In this document: one piece after another, positions 57,223 through 64,000 of the stretch
Numbering within the stretch: position 1 is the first letter of the stretch
Layout: each line of letters starts with the position of its first letter
Assembly: GCF_010730955.1 (NCBI RefSeq)
Contig: NZ_AP022577.1
Location: forward strand, 5,890,001 to 5,954,000
Direction: 5' to 3'
From: Mycolicibacterium aubagnense
GTDB taxonomy: Bacteria; Actinomycetota; Actinomycetes; Mycobacteriales; Mycobacteriaceae
DNA: 64,000 bases
Notes under the pieces: generated by a model
Databases searched by the model: none
Seen by the model: the letters and a program-made list of their open reading frames with translations, nothing else
What the model was told of the DNA's origin: nothing
Position numbers and translations under genes: made by a program

Positions 57223-59006
57223 TGCACGTACGGGACACCAGTGGATTCGCGCACGCGTCTCATCAGTCGCAGGCGCTATGCCTAGGCACGCTCGGGGCTT
57301 CAGGGCTGTTGATGCCGGTGGCGGTATGGGGATTCGATTCGCTGTGGCGGTTCGGCGTTGGATGGGCCGCAGCACTCGCTGGAGCATGGTTCGTGTACCG
57401 GGCGCGCCGGCACTGGGAGCTGCACACCGCGAGCCTGCCCGGCGGTGGTGGCGCGCTCGATCCCGAACTCATCCCCAGCGGCGCTGGCACCGCGAACGTC
57501 ACCGAGCTCTACCACCATGGGCATCTCCACACCGACATCGCCCGCTTGTTGAAAGTGGCGGCCTCCCAATTTCCGGGGAAGCTGGTGCTGGACACCGATG
57601 CCACTGAACTCGAAGACGACGGCAAGGGCGGCCGCAAACTGGTGAGTTGGGGGTTCAAGTGCGTCGAGCCTGGATTCCTCACCGACATCAAAACCCATGA
57701 GCGGCTGCAGAAGACTTTCGCCAAAAGCGTTGGCGGGTTTTGGTCGTTCACCTCTGATCCGCGCAACGACACCTTCGGTGGATCGCGTAAATCGTCGATC
57801 CCCAAGTTGGTGTTCCCTCCACATTGGCCCGTCGTCTCAAGCGTGGAGGAGGCGAAACAGAACTACACCGGGTGGGAATTCAAGGTCGGGGTTTCTGCTC
57901 GCGGCGAAGAGGGCGTGTGCCCAGAGACGATGCCGCACGTCATGTGCATCGGTGAATCAGGCTCTGGCAAATCGGTGTCAGTTAGAGCCTGGCTGGAGCA
58001 GTTCCGCACCGCTGGATGGCAGTTGATCCTGTCCGACGGTAAAGGCGCTGATTACGCCGGCTACTTCGCCCCACACGCCGAGGACAACAACCTCCCCGTT
58101 CCGGGCACCGTCGCCGTCGGTTTGGGCGCCACAGCTCGCGGAATGCCTTATATCGCAGCGATTGTGATCACATACCTGATCATGCAGGAGCGCCAGTCGG
58201 GGTCGATGGACGCCAAGATCGCTGATCCAGCCGGGTGGAACAATTTCATCCCGGTGCTGCTGGTCATGGACGAGATCAAGGGCATGCGAGAGAAGTGGAA
58301 GGGCTCGTTGTCCAAAGCCGAAAGCGATTCGATCGAATCGATGGTGACGGAAATTCTGGCCCTGGGCCGCGAGTTGCGTGTCCACGTGCTGCTGGTGTCC
58401 CAGGACGCTCGAGCGGTTTCGATTCCGAACACGTGGAAGTCGAACGTACCGATGAGCATCTGCCTCGGTAAGCCAGGCGATCTGACGCTCAAATATGGGT
58501 TCGGGGAGACGGTTCGCCACAAGGTGCGGTTGATCACCGACTCGATGGACCCGAAAGTGAAGGGGCGGTGCGTGATCGCCTCCGTGGACGAAAAGACGGG
58601 TGCGACGGATGCGACCGAGTACCAGGGCTACCTAGGCTATTCGCCTGGCGAGTCGTGGAACAACGTCAAACTACCACCGCAAGCCAAAGAGCACTGGCCA
58701 TCGTTCAAAACCAATGTCTCGGACAAGGTTCCGCGGCTGTACACCCGCCAGTGGTTCATGATCGACGAGAAGTCCGAAGCTCAGCTGGCTGCTGAAAGCA
58801 AGGGCGCTCCGGACCGCGGGTTCATCGATTTCGACCTGTTCACGGTCGACGAAATCAAAGCCATGGACAGGGTGGCACTGGACATGCGTGGACCGGACGG
58901 CAAGATCGTCCCGAACCCGGCCATGGCCAAGTACGACCCGTCCAGCGTGCAGTACGTGTGCCGGCCGCCGGCCGGCGCGCACAAAGCCATCAAAGCCGAC
59001 CTCTGA
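57222..59006 (+). CDS. tcpA: FtsK/TcpA-like coupling ATPase
   Basis: A 594-aa protein. Two membrane helices (LGTLGASGLLMPVAVWGF, FGVGWAAALAGAWFVYRAR) lead to a soluble ATPase of the FtsK/HerA class: Walker A CIGESGSGKSVSVRAW (near residue 243) and Walker B PVLLVMDEIKGM (near 347), then VLLVSQDARAVSIPNTWKS. Size and single motor domain fit TcpA-type conjugative coupling proteins better than EccC, which carries three or more FtsK domains. Its ATG overlaps the EccE stop, so the T4SS coupling protein is made from the ESX operon. Confidence 0.8.
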   Translation: MHVRDTSGFAHASHQSQALCLGTLGASGLLMPVAVWGFDSLWRFGVGWAAALAGAWFVYRARRHWELHTASLPGGGGALDPELIPSGAGTANVTELYHHGHLHTDIARLLKVAASQFPGKLVLDTDATELEDDGKGGRKLVSWGFKCVEPGFLTDIKTHERLQKTFAKSVGGFWSFTSDPRNDTFGGSRKSSIPKLVFPPHWPVVSSVEEAKQNYTGWEFKVGVSARGEEGVCPETMPHVMCIGESGSGKSVSVRAWLEQFRTAGWQLILSDGKGADYAGYFAPHAEDNNLPVPGTVAVGLGATARGMPYIAAIVITYLIMQERQSGSMDAKIADPAGWNNFIPVLLVMDEIKGMREKWKGSLSKAESDSIESMVTEILALGRELRVHVLLVSQDARAVSIPNTWKSNVPMSICLGKPGDLTLKYGFGETVRHKVRLITDSMDPKVKGRCVIASVDEKTGATDATEYQGYLGYSPGESWNNVKLPPQAKEHWPSFKTNVSDKVPRLYTRQWFMIDEKSEAQLAAESKGAPDRGFIDFDLFTVDEIKAMDRVALDMRGPDGKIVPNPAMAKYDPSSVQYVCRPPAGAHKAIKADL

Positions 59007-59035
59007 CCGCCTCGGCTGGCGCTCCTTCAGGTCGC

Positions 59036-60022
59036 TCAAGCAGTCGGAACGAGCTGTGCTGGAAAGTAGTTCGATCGATGCGGATAACCCGCGGTGAGCC
59101 CTCCGACAGGTGCATGCTGGACCCACCGGGACTTCCCGGTGGGTAGCAGGGCCTGATCGTCGAGCACGGCGAGGTCGTCGGATAAGACTGCGAACTCCTC
59201 GTCGACGCGTTGTCGATTCGCCGTGTGCGCGATCTCGTAATCCAGTATTCGCCGGTCGGGATACAGGCCAAGGATCCGTGCGTCGTCGTCATATGTGAGT
59301 AGCCAGCGAGCAGCGCAGCTGGTGAGCGCGTGCGCGAGATTCTTGTGGTCCTCGAACGACATGCCTTCGGTGTACAGCCTGTTTCCCTGAACCAGATAAG
59401 GAGGATCGACGAACAGTACGAGCTCGTCTTCGATCCCGACCGACCCATCCAGCTCCGCGATGCGTTCGATTGCATCACCTTCATCAATGCGTATCTGGTT
59501 GCCCAACTGGTGGATTCGCTCGATTCGTTCCGCGAGCCCATCACCATTCCAGCGAGAACGCAGATGCCATCGACCGGACTGATTCTTTCCTCCGATCGGC
59601 CCGACACGATGGTTAACCATGCCAGAACGGGAGCACCGGTTGAGGACCAGTGCTGCCAGTGCGAGCTCGAGGTCGTCGATAGCGGCATCGTTGTCAGCCG
59701 CAGCGACAGTCTCGCGAGCGGTGTGCCAGATTGTCATGTCTGGCTGGCAGATTCGCACCTGCGCTGCAAGTTCGTCGCCTTGGGCCATGACAGTTCGCCA
59801 GAACGCAGCCAGTGACCGGTTCTTCTCGGTCAGCCAGACTTCAGAGACGGCGCCTCGGTCGAGCAGATGAAGTCCGGCGCCAGCGCCACCGGCGAACGGT
59901 TCGACCCAAATCTCGATGTCCATGAACCCAAACTGCGCCTCGAAGATGCCCGCCAGCGCCGGCGCCATGCGGCCCTTCCCGCCGGGATACCGCAGCGGGC
60001 TCAACCAGCGTTCCACCGGCAT
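59036..60022 (-). CDS. D12-class N6-adenine DNA methyltransferase
   Basis: A 328-aa Dam/D12-type methylase. Motif X is PLRYPGGKGRMAPAL (10-24), motif I EPFAGGAGAGLHL (about 41-53) binds S-adenosylmethionine, and the catalytic motif IV is LFVDPPYLVQG (near residue 209). It could protect the element from host restriction or mark its own DNA; no partner endonuclease is adjacent. It ends 30 bp from the convergent coupling-protein stop and is the last gene of a coupled minus-strand operon. Confidence 0.88.
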   Translation of the reverse strand: MPVERWLSPLRYPGGKGRMAPALAGIFEAQFGFMDIEIWVEPFAGGAGAGLHLLDRGAVSEVWLTEKNRSLAAFWRTVMAQGDELAAQVRICQPDMTIWHTARETVAAADNDAAIDDLELALAALVLNRCSRSGMVNHRVGPIGGKNQSGRWHLRSRWNGDGLAERIERIHQLGNQIRIDEGDAIERIAELDGSVGIEDELVLFVDPPYLVQGNRLYTEGMSFEDHKNLAHALTSCAARWLLTYDDDARILGLYPDRRILDYEIAHTANRQRVDEEFAVLSDDLAVLDDQALLPTGKSRWVQHAPVGGLTAGYPHRSNYFPAQLVPTA

Positions 60023-60025
60023 GGC

Positions 60026-60232
60026 TCAGTCCTCGATTCGAGCCGGGCAGAGTGCAAGAACATCGAACGACGTTCCCTCTGACGTCGTTATGCGGCAACG
60101 TGCTCCGTTACTGGCGGTGCCGTTGACCTGCACCGGCACGCAGAAAAGCTCGTCGGGAAGAGTGCAGTCCAGAAACGCTGCTGTCTGGCCGGGCTCGACG
60201 TACTGAGCGCGCGTGTTGTAGGTCACGGTCAA
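60026..60232 (-). CDS. Small beta-rich hypothetical protein (up to 68 aa)
   Basis: Begins with TTG (60232) or GTG (60226): TYNTRAQYVEPGQTAAFLDC, VPVQVNGTASNGARCRITTS. All-beta look. Its stop is 3 bp before the methylase ATG and its start 7 bp after the previous stop, so it is co-translated with the methylase. Confidence 0.5.
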   Translation of the reverse strand: MTVTYNTRAQYVEPGQTAAFLDCTLPDELFCVPVQVNGTASNGARCRITTSEGTSFDVLALCPARIED

Positions 60233-60238
60233 TCGATC

Positions 60239-60502
60239 TCACCCGGGAAGCTGCATGCGCCACATTGCGAAGGCGTTGAAGATCATCGCGTTGAGCTGGT
60301 CCTGCAACGCATCAAGGCCCATCCGTAGCATCGGATCACTGATGCCGATGTACACGATGCGCCCCTGATAGACCACCACCGCGACATGTGGATCGTCGGG
60401 GTTATCGATCGCGATCCCGACAGCGCACGCACGGGCATACGCGGTGGTCTCGATGTCCGAGGCCAGTTGCAGTGCAGGCGAATCCGCCGCTGACTCGATC
60501 AT
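60239..60502 (-). CDS. Hypothetical ICE protein (87 aa)
   Basis: MIESAADSPALQLASDIETT, ACAVGIAIDNPDDPHVAVVV, YQGRIVYIGISDPML, then a helix RMGLDALQDQLNAMIFNAFA. An alpha/beta protein of unknown family. The ATG overlaps the previous stop (ATGA). Confidence 0.5.
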   Translation of the reverse strand: MIESAADSPALQLASDIETTAYARACAVGIAIDNPDDPHVAVVVYQGRIVYIGISDPMLRMGLDALQDQLNAMIFNAFAMWRMQLPG

Positions 60503-61083
60503 CGTGGAGCCAGTGCTGCAGGTGCCGGCACAGTGGTGATCGTGGTGGGTGAACTAAGCGGCTGCTGGGTAGCGGCCGCCACGGCGTCACCCCCACTCGC
60601 GATGCCTGCGCCGTTGCTGCCGGGGTAGGGAGCCAGCGGCGCCGTGTAGCTGGGCACAGCTGCCACTGTGGTCGGAGCGAGCGAGGGAGCCGACTCCGCG
60701 GTGTGTCCGGGCTCGGTAGCGGCCACTGCTGGCACTGGTGCGCACGTGTACGGGTCGAAGCGACTTGTCGATGCACCGGTACCAGGCTCACCCTCGGTCC
60801 GTGCCACCGTGGTTACGGTCGTCGGAAGCGGCGCGCCCTGAGTGTCGGTGGGGGCACCAGCGGTGTCGGTGACTGACACCGAGGATGGGCCGCCGGCGAT
60901 CGGCATGCACTGCCCGGGCGCCACAGTGGCGGTCACCGTAACGGTGGCCGGCGTCTGGCGAACTTCGTTGCCGGAGGGGCTGGCCGGAGTGGATTCGGGG
61001 TCGGCCAAAGCGACAGTTACCGTGGTCGACAAGGCGATTGCCGCGAAGGCGGGGGCCATCAGCGCACTCTTGAACGTGATCAT
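60499..61083 (-). CDS. Exported Thr/Ala/Pro-rich protein
   Basis: A 194-aa protein with a signal peptide (ITFKSALMAPAFAAIALSTTVTVALADP) and a long low-complexity Thr/Val/Ala/Pro mature part with two cysteines (GQCMPIAGG, YTCAPVPAV). Such proteins may be surface or periplasm-spanning. It is first in the operon with the methylase and is divergent from the membrane proteins at 61153. Confidence 0.55.
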   Translation of the reverse strand: MITFKSALMAPAFAAIALSTTVTVALADPESTPASPSGNEVRQTPATVTVTATVAPGQCMPIAGGPSSVSVTDTAGAPTDTQGAPLPTTVTTVARTEGEPGTGASTSRFDPYTCAPVPAVAATEPGHTAESAPSLAPTTVAAVPSYTAPLAPYPGSNGAGIASGGDAVAAATQQPLSSPTTITTVPAPAALAPR

Positions 61084-61152
61084 GGTCGCCACGCTAGGGC
61101 TGATCCGCGCCCTGCAACCGCCCGCGGCGCGCAGTAACTACCCTCACGCGGC

Positions 61153-61653
61153 GTGAACACTCCCGCGATGCTGATCCGTACCGTCCTGTACGGGCTGCTG
61201 ATCCAGCTGCTGGCGATCATCGTGATCGCAGCGGCGATTCCGGGCGGTGCATCCTGGTTGACACTGGTCGGCTATGTCACGGCGTTCTACGACCACAACG
61301 TGTTCGCGCTGCACATCGTGAGCGTGCCGTGGACCGACCCGGCTGTGTTCATCTCCCTTCAGACGTCTGTGCAGATGCTGGCGGTGGCGATGGCAGCCGC
61401 GGGGCTGATTACGCTGGCCCGCACCAACCCGTGGCAGCACGGTGTTCTTCCGGACTCCGCCCCACCGGGACGTGACAAAACGCTCCGCGATCCGCCGACT
61501 CCCGCTCCGGCTCCGATGCCGCCGCCTGGTGGCGCCAACTCGTCCACGGTGTCGGCACCGCCCCCCGGCCCCGCTGCTGGCGGTCCGCCCGCGGGTCGAC
61601 CGCCATCGCCCCCGAGTCCGATGCCTCCTGCTCCAGGACCGGTGGGGCCATGA
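61153..61653 (+). CDS. Membrane protein with Pro-rich C-terminus
   Basis: A 166-aa protein with two or three membrane helices (LYGLLIQLLAIIVIAAAIP, WLTLVGYVTAFYDHNVFALH, SVQMLAVAMAAAGLITLA). The C-terminal 60 residues are mostly Pro/Gly (PAPAPMPPPGG, PPSPPSPMPPAPGP). It overlaps the next gene by ATGA. Probably an envelope part of the transfer apparatus, by context only. Confidence 0.55.
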   Translation: MNTPAMLIRTVLYGLLIQLLAIIVIAAAIPGGASWLTLVGYVTAFYDHNVFALHIVSVPWTDPAVFISLQTSVQMLAVAMAAAGLITLARTNPWQHGVLPDSAPPGRDKTLRDPPTPAPAPMPPPGGANSSTVSAPPPGPAAGGPPAGRPPSPPSPMPPAPGPVGP

Positions 61654-62561
61654 GTCGTCCGAAGTTCAACCCCCGGGCGCTGTTGCGCGGCCGGCATCCC
61701 GCCGCGGTGCTGGCTGCGATAGCCCGGCGTCGGCGCCAGCTGGTGTGGCTGCTCGCGACACTTGGGGCGCTGTCCGCGGTGGCGTGTGGTGTCCTCGCCG
61801 TGTGCTCCCTGCTTTTGGTCGTCCTGTCCCCGGCCGCCGCTCCGGTGGCGATCGCGGGAAAAGTGCTGTCGAACGTGGCGGACCTGTTTGGCGACGGTCA
61901 GGGGGAGGACAGCATCTCAGGGCGTCAGCTGCCCGCTGCGGGCGATGGAGGCAGCGAAAGTTGTCGGCCGCTGCCTCCGCCAGGGCTTGCTGTTTCGTCG
62001 GGTGAGCTGTCGTCCGCGCCGCCGAGCGCAGATCCTCCAACGCCAAGCCCAGCCACGGGCATAGCAGCGATCACGGTCGGCGCGGATGGGTCTCTGGACC
62101 GCACTGATGCCGCGGCCCTCATCGCCCCGATACCGCTGCGCACCAGTGCGTTGCGTGCCCACGTGTGGTTTCTCTACCGGATGTCTGGTCTAGGCGACTG
62201 GGACAGGTTCACCGCGGCATACCGCGACGCCCGGCTAAGCGACGATGACAAGCGCAGCGACGCCCCGCTTCAGCAAGTTCAGGCGCTCAATACCGTTGGC
62301 GCAGACATCGAGCGGTACAGGTTGACGGCCGCGGCGCTGGTTACCGCGGGGGAGCGTACGGGGCTGCTCTCAGACCCGTATCCGGACTATCAGCAGCTGG
62401 TGGCCACCGAGCTGGTAAGCAGCTGTTTCGACAATTCGAGCGCTGAGGACGCACGCATGACGCTGCCGCCGCCGGCGACGACCATTGCGCAGACGCCTCC
62501 ACCCCCGGCTGTCACCGCTGCTGATAGCGAAAACGTGCCGAAAGATCGCCCCACTGGGTGA
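61650..62561 (+). CDS. Membrane-anchored hypothetical protein
   Basis: A 303-aa protein. It has a basic N-terminus (RPKFNPRALLRGRHPAAVLA), a membrane helix pair (LVWLLATLGALSAVACGVLA, SLLLVVLSPAAAPVAIAG), a Pro/Ser linker, then a helical extracytoplasmic domain (VWFLYRMSGLGDWDRFTAAY, LNTVGADIERYRLTAAALVT). In related transfer operons this place is often taken by a cell-wall hydrolase with a transmembrane anchor, but I see no NlpC/P60 or transglycosylase motif. Confidence 0.55.
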   Translation: MSRPKFNPRALLRGRHPAAVLAAIARRRRQLVWLLATLGALSAVACGVLAVCSLLLVVLSPAAAPVAIAGKVLSNVADLFGDGQGEDSISGRQLPAAGDGGSESCRPLPPPGLAVSSGELSSAPPSADPPTPSPATGIAAITVGADGSLDRTDAAALIAPIPLRTSALRAHVWFLYRMSGLGDWDRFTAAYRDARLSDDDKRSDAPLQQVQALNTVGADIERYRLTAAALVTAGERTGLLSDPYPDYQQLVATELVSSCFDNSSAEDARMTLPPPATTIAQTPPPPAVTAADSENVPKDRPTG

Positions 62562-62602
62562 ATCAGGTTCCTGGAGCGTCCGTTTCGACAGCGGCATGGA
62601 GT

Positions 62603-62869
62603 TCAACGCCTTCTGGGTGCGTCCAGGCGCTCGATATCCGGCAAGGACTTCCATCCGGAACCGCGATCATCGACGGTGCGATGGCAGCACGGCGACGTCC
62701 ACACCGAACAGTCGACGTAGCGCTGTGTGACGGTCACCGTTCCGAGGTCGTAGACCTGTCCGCAGTGGGTGCAACGCGCCGGCGACGACATACCCCGGAT
62801 TGCGTCAATGGTGTCGGGGTTAATGGCGGATCTTCCGTACATGTCGTATGCGTCGAATTGCGCGCTCAT
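62603..62869 (-). CDS. Zinc-ribbon hypothetical protein (88 aa)
   Basis: MSAQFDAYDMYGRSAINPDT, then SPARCTHCGQVYDLGTVTVT and SVWTSPCCHRTVDDR: a CxxC...CCH zinc-ribbon pattern. Function unknown. It is on the minus strand after the gene at 62915. Confidence 0.55.
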   Translation of the reverse strand: MSAQFDAYDMYGRSAINPDTIDAIRGMSSPARCTHCGQVYDLGTVTVTQRYVDCSVWTSPCCHRTVDDRGSGWKSLPDIERLDAPRRR

Positions 62870-62914
62870 AGACCCCGCCTCCTCGTTGAACTGCGTCAGG
62901 AATCCAGATCAAGC

Positions 62915-63310
62915 TCAAGCTGCTATCCGGCGCGGTGCTTTGCCGTGTTCTCCCAGAACCTGTATCTCACTTTCGAATTCGTCGGCAGCCGTCGCATGCT
63001 CGGCTACCGAGACCAGGAGGTACGCCGCCTCTGTCGCGGTGTCGGGTCCTGCGGCCCTTAACAGTGCATGAACGTCGGTGGAGACCAGCCACAAATCGGC
63101 ACACCCCGCATGGTGATATCGCGCGATGCGTGGGCGCGCGGCGCCGATCCACACAACGTAAGCGTCGGGCGCCCTCAGCGTTCCAGTCGTCAGCTGCACA
63201 CCATTCGCAGCGAGCCGCCTAGCGGCGGCGGCGTTCGGAGCCTGGACGAACCGATGCAGCGTGACGCAGCGGTGGTAGGTGCCTGCGGGCAGGTGGCGCC
63301 CGGTGTCCAT
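62915..63310 (-). CDS. Hypothetical ICE protein
   Basis: 131 aa from ATG 63310 (147 from ATG 63358): GRHLPAGTYHRCVTLHRFVQ, NAAAARRLAANGVQLTTGTL, YHHAGCADLWLVSTDVHALL. Mixed alpha/beta. If the start is 63358, the palindrome at 63324-63338 would lie inside the gene; with 63310 it lies in the promoter, as in the other copy, so I prefer 63310. Confidence 0.5.
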   Translation of the reverse strand: MDTGRHLPAGTYHRCVTLHRFVQAPNAAAARRLAANGVQLTTGTLRAPDAYVVWIGAARPRIARYHHAGCADLWLVSTDVHALLRAAGPDTATEAAYLLVSVAEHATAADEFESEIQVLGEHGKAPRRIAA

Positions 63311-63323
63311 GGCCGCATTGTAA

Positions 63324-63338
63324 TCTCTAAAATAGAGA
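63324..63338 (-). promoter_or_regulatory. 15-bp palindromic operator, copy 2
   Basis: TCTCTAAAATAGAGA, identical to 25657-25671, 14 bp upstream of ATG 63310. The AT-rich sequence stands out in this GC-rich element. On the minus strand it contains TATTTT, which could serve as a -10 hexamer. Confidence 0.6.
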
Positions 63339-63373
63339 TATTCAACGCTGTGAGTCATTGTATTCTCCTCGCC

Positions 63374-63973
63374 CTATCGCGAACCGACGTTGGCGATGGC
63401 CGGTGCGACAGGTAGTACGGTCACAGTCGCACGGCCATCACTGGCGGCAGTTGAGTTGCCCAGCGTCAGGGCGTACGTGCGGCCATCGGGCATCGGTGTC
63501 AGATCACCGTTATGCACCATGTATGTGACCGCCTCTTGGACAAATCCTGGATCGGAACCACTCGCCTTGATCTCTGCCCGAAGCGCAGCCACGGTCAGCG
63601 GCTCATGTCGATCAGCCAAGTTGAAGGCCGCGAAAGTGATCGCAGCCTCCGCGTCATGCCGGCGCTCGGCCAGTTCTTGCACGCTGGCGGCGTCAGCATG
63701 TGCCCGCATGATTCCCATCTCGGTGCCTCGCTGGCGGGCCTGCGCGGCGACGACAGCCTCGGCCACCTCGACGAGGTGGAAGATGACCGTTCGGCGCACT
63801 TTCATCACCGCTTCGGCGGCGTACCAATGCACATCCTGTGGCTGGGCCAGCCCGTCGAGTACGGCCAGAATCGCGCAGATCTTCAGCTGCTGCAGCAGGG
63901 CATGTCGATCAGCGATCGCGGCGGCCCGATCACTGGGCGTGCTTGCGTCCGTGTACGAACCCGACGGGCTCAT
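63374..63973 (-). CDS. Hypothetical helical protein (199 aa)
   Basis: The N-terminal two thirds are helical (HALLQQLKICAILAVLDGLA, EAVVAAQARQRGTEMGIMRA, VQELAERRHDAEAAITFAAF). The C-terminal part looks like a winged helix (LTVAALRAEIKASGSDPGFV, YMVHNGDLTPMPDGRTYALT). It may bind DNA, but I do not recognise a family. ATG 63973 is close to the window edge. Confidence 0.5.
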   Translation of the reverse strand: MSPSGSYTDASTPSDRAAAIADRHALLQQLKICAILAVLDGLAQPQDVHWYAAEAVMKVRRTVIFHLVEVAEAVVAAQARQRGTEMGIMRAHADAASVQELAERRHDAEAAITFAAFNLADRHEPLTVAALRAEIKASGSDPGFVQEAVTYMVHNGDLTPMPDGRTYALTLGNSTAASDGRATVTVLPVAPAIANVGSR

Positions 63974-64000
63974 CGGGTTCGCTGTGGCTGAGCGCCACTG

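Larger units (their letters stand above)
21638..64000. mobile_element. Element 2: putative integrative conjugative element with T4SS and ESX genes
   Basis: It runs from tRNA-Val(CAC) to beyond the window. It has an integrase and an excisionase-like gene at the tRNA end, then a Tcp/Tn916-type type IV secretion operon, ESX type VII genes (EccA, EccD, MycP, EccE), an FtsK-like coupling protein, and accessory DNA enzymes. This T4SS+T7SS combination is known from conjugative mycobacterial plasmids (pRAW type). The right att copy, the relaxase and the remaining ESX genes are not in the window, so the exact limits and its ability to transfer are unproven. Confidence 0.75.

Noticed and set aside
57222-59006. 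Calling the FtsK-like ATPase EccC
   Set aside because: EccC proteins have three or more FtsK ATPase domains (or are split in a known way); this has two helices and one motor domain, like TcpA.

Overview
The window is high-GC actinobacterial DNA and looks mycobacterial (Mycobacterium/Mycolicibacterium). The left 6.9 kb is ordinary chromosome in an order I recognise from mycobacteria: the start of a RibD-like reductase, a ZapE/AFG1-type ATPase, a GNAT acetyltransferase, an exported MPT63-like protein, ClpC2 and DedA (the Rv2671-Rv2667 neighbourhood plus dedA of M. tuberculosis). It continues with small exported proteins, a decayed TetR gene, a DUF6653 membrane protein and an excalibur-domain protein. 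Two mobile elements follow, one on each side of a four-tRNA cluster (Val-GAC, Cys-GCA and Gly-GCC on the minus strand, Val-CAC on the plus strand, 21.0-21.6 kb).

Element 1 (6935-21031) is a 14 kb genomic island in the 3' end of tRNA-Val(GAC). It is bounded by a perfect 25-bp direct repeat. It carries a tyrosine integrase, a 58-aa excisionase, small phage-type genes, a serine resolvase and a defence-like cargo. The cargo is a reverse transcriptase (13502-15046) followed by an Mrr-type restriction endonuclease gene, and a zinc-ribbon/TIR-domain protein. Two insertion sequences have each landed inside an island gene: an IS3-family element splits the Mrr gene and an IS256-family element splits a small membrane-protein gene. 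In both cases removing the IS and one copy of the target duplication restores the reading frame exactly. Both transposases are themselves frameshifted. The rho-independent terminator that probably once ended the tRNA operon now lies 14 kb away, outside the island.

Element 2 starts at tRNA-Val(CAC) and runs off the right edge. It has an integrase and a HTH excisionase-like protein, then DNA-metabolism and accessory genes (a DEDD exonuclease, a DUF3310 protein, a hydrolase, and a protein made of six helicase-associated repeats). Next comes a minus-strand type IV secretion operon resembling the Tcp/Tn916 class: TcpC (VirB8-like), TcpD-like, TcpE-like, a VirB4 ATPase, a large VirB6/TcpH-like membrane protein and a MinD/ParA-like ATPase. 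Plus-strand genes encode type VII (ESX) secretion parts: EccA, then EccD-MycP-EccE directly overlapping an FtsK/TcpA-like coupling ATPase. This mixed T4SS+T7SS content is what is known from mycobacterial conjugative plasmids such as pRAW; here it sits chromosomally behind an integrase, so I read it as an integrative conjugative element (ICE). No relaxase, EccB, full-length EccC, Esx or PE/PPE gene lies in the window; if the element is functional they should be to the right of 64000.

The most interesting points are the RT-Mrr operon, the fusion of type IV and type VII genes into one overlapping operon, a six-unit repeat with an exact 12-bp period between divergent ICE operons, and an identical 15-bp palindrome in front of two ICE genes 38 kb apart.
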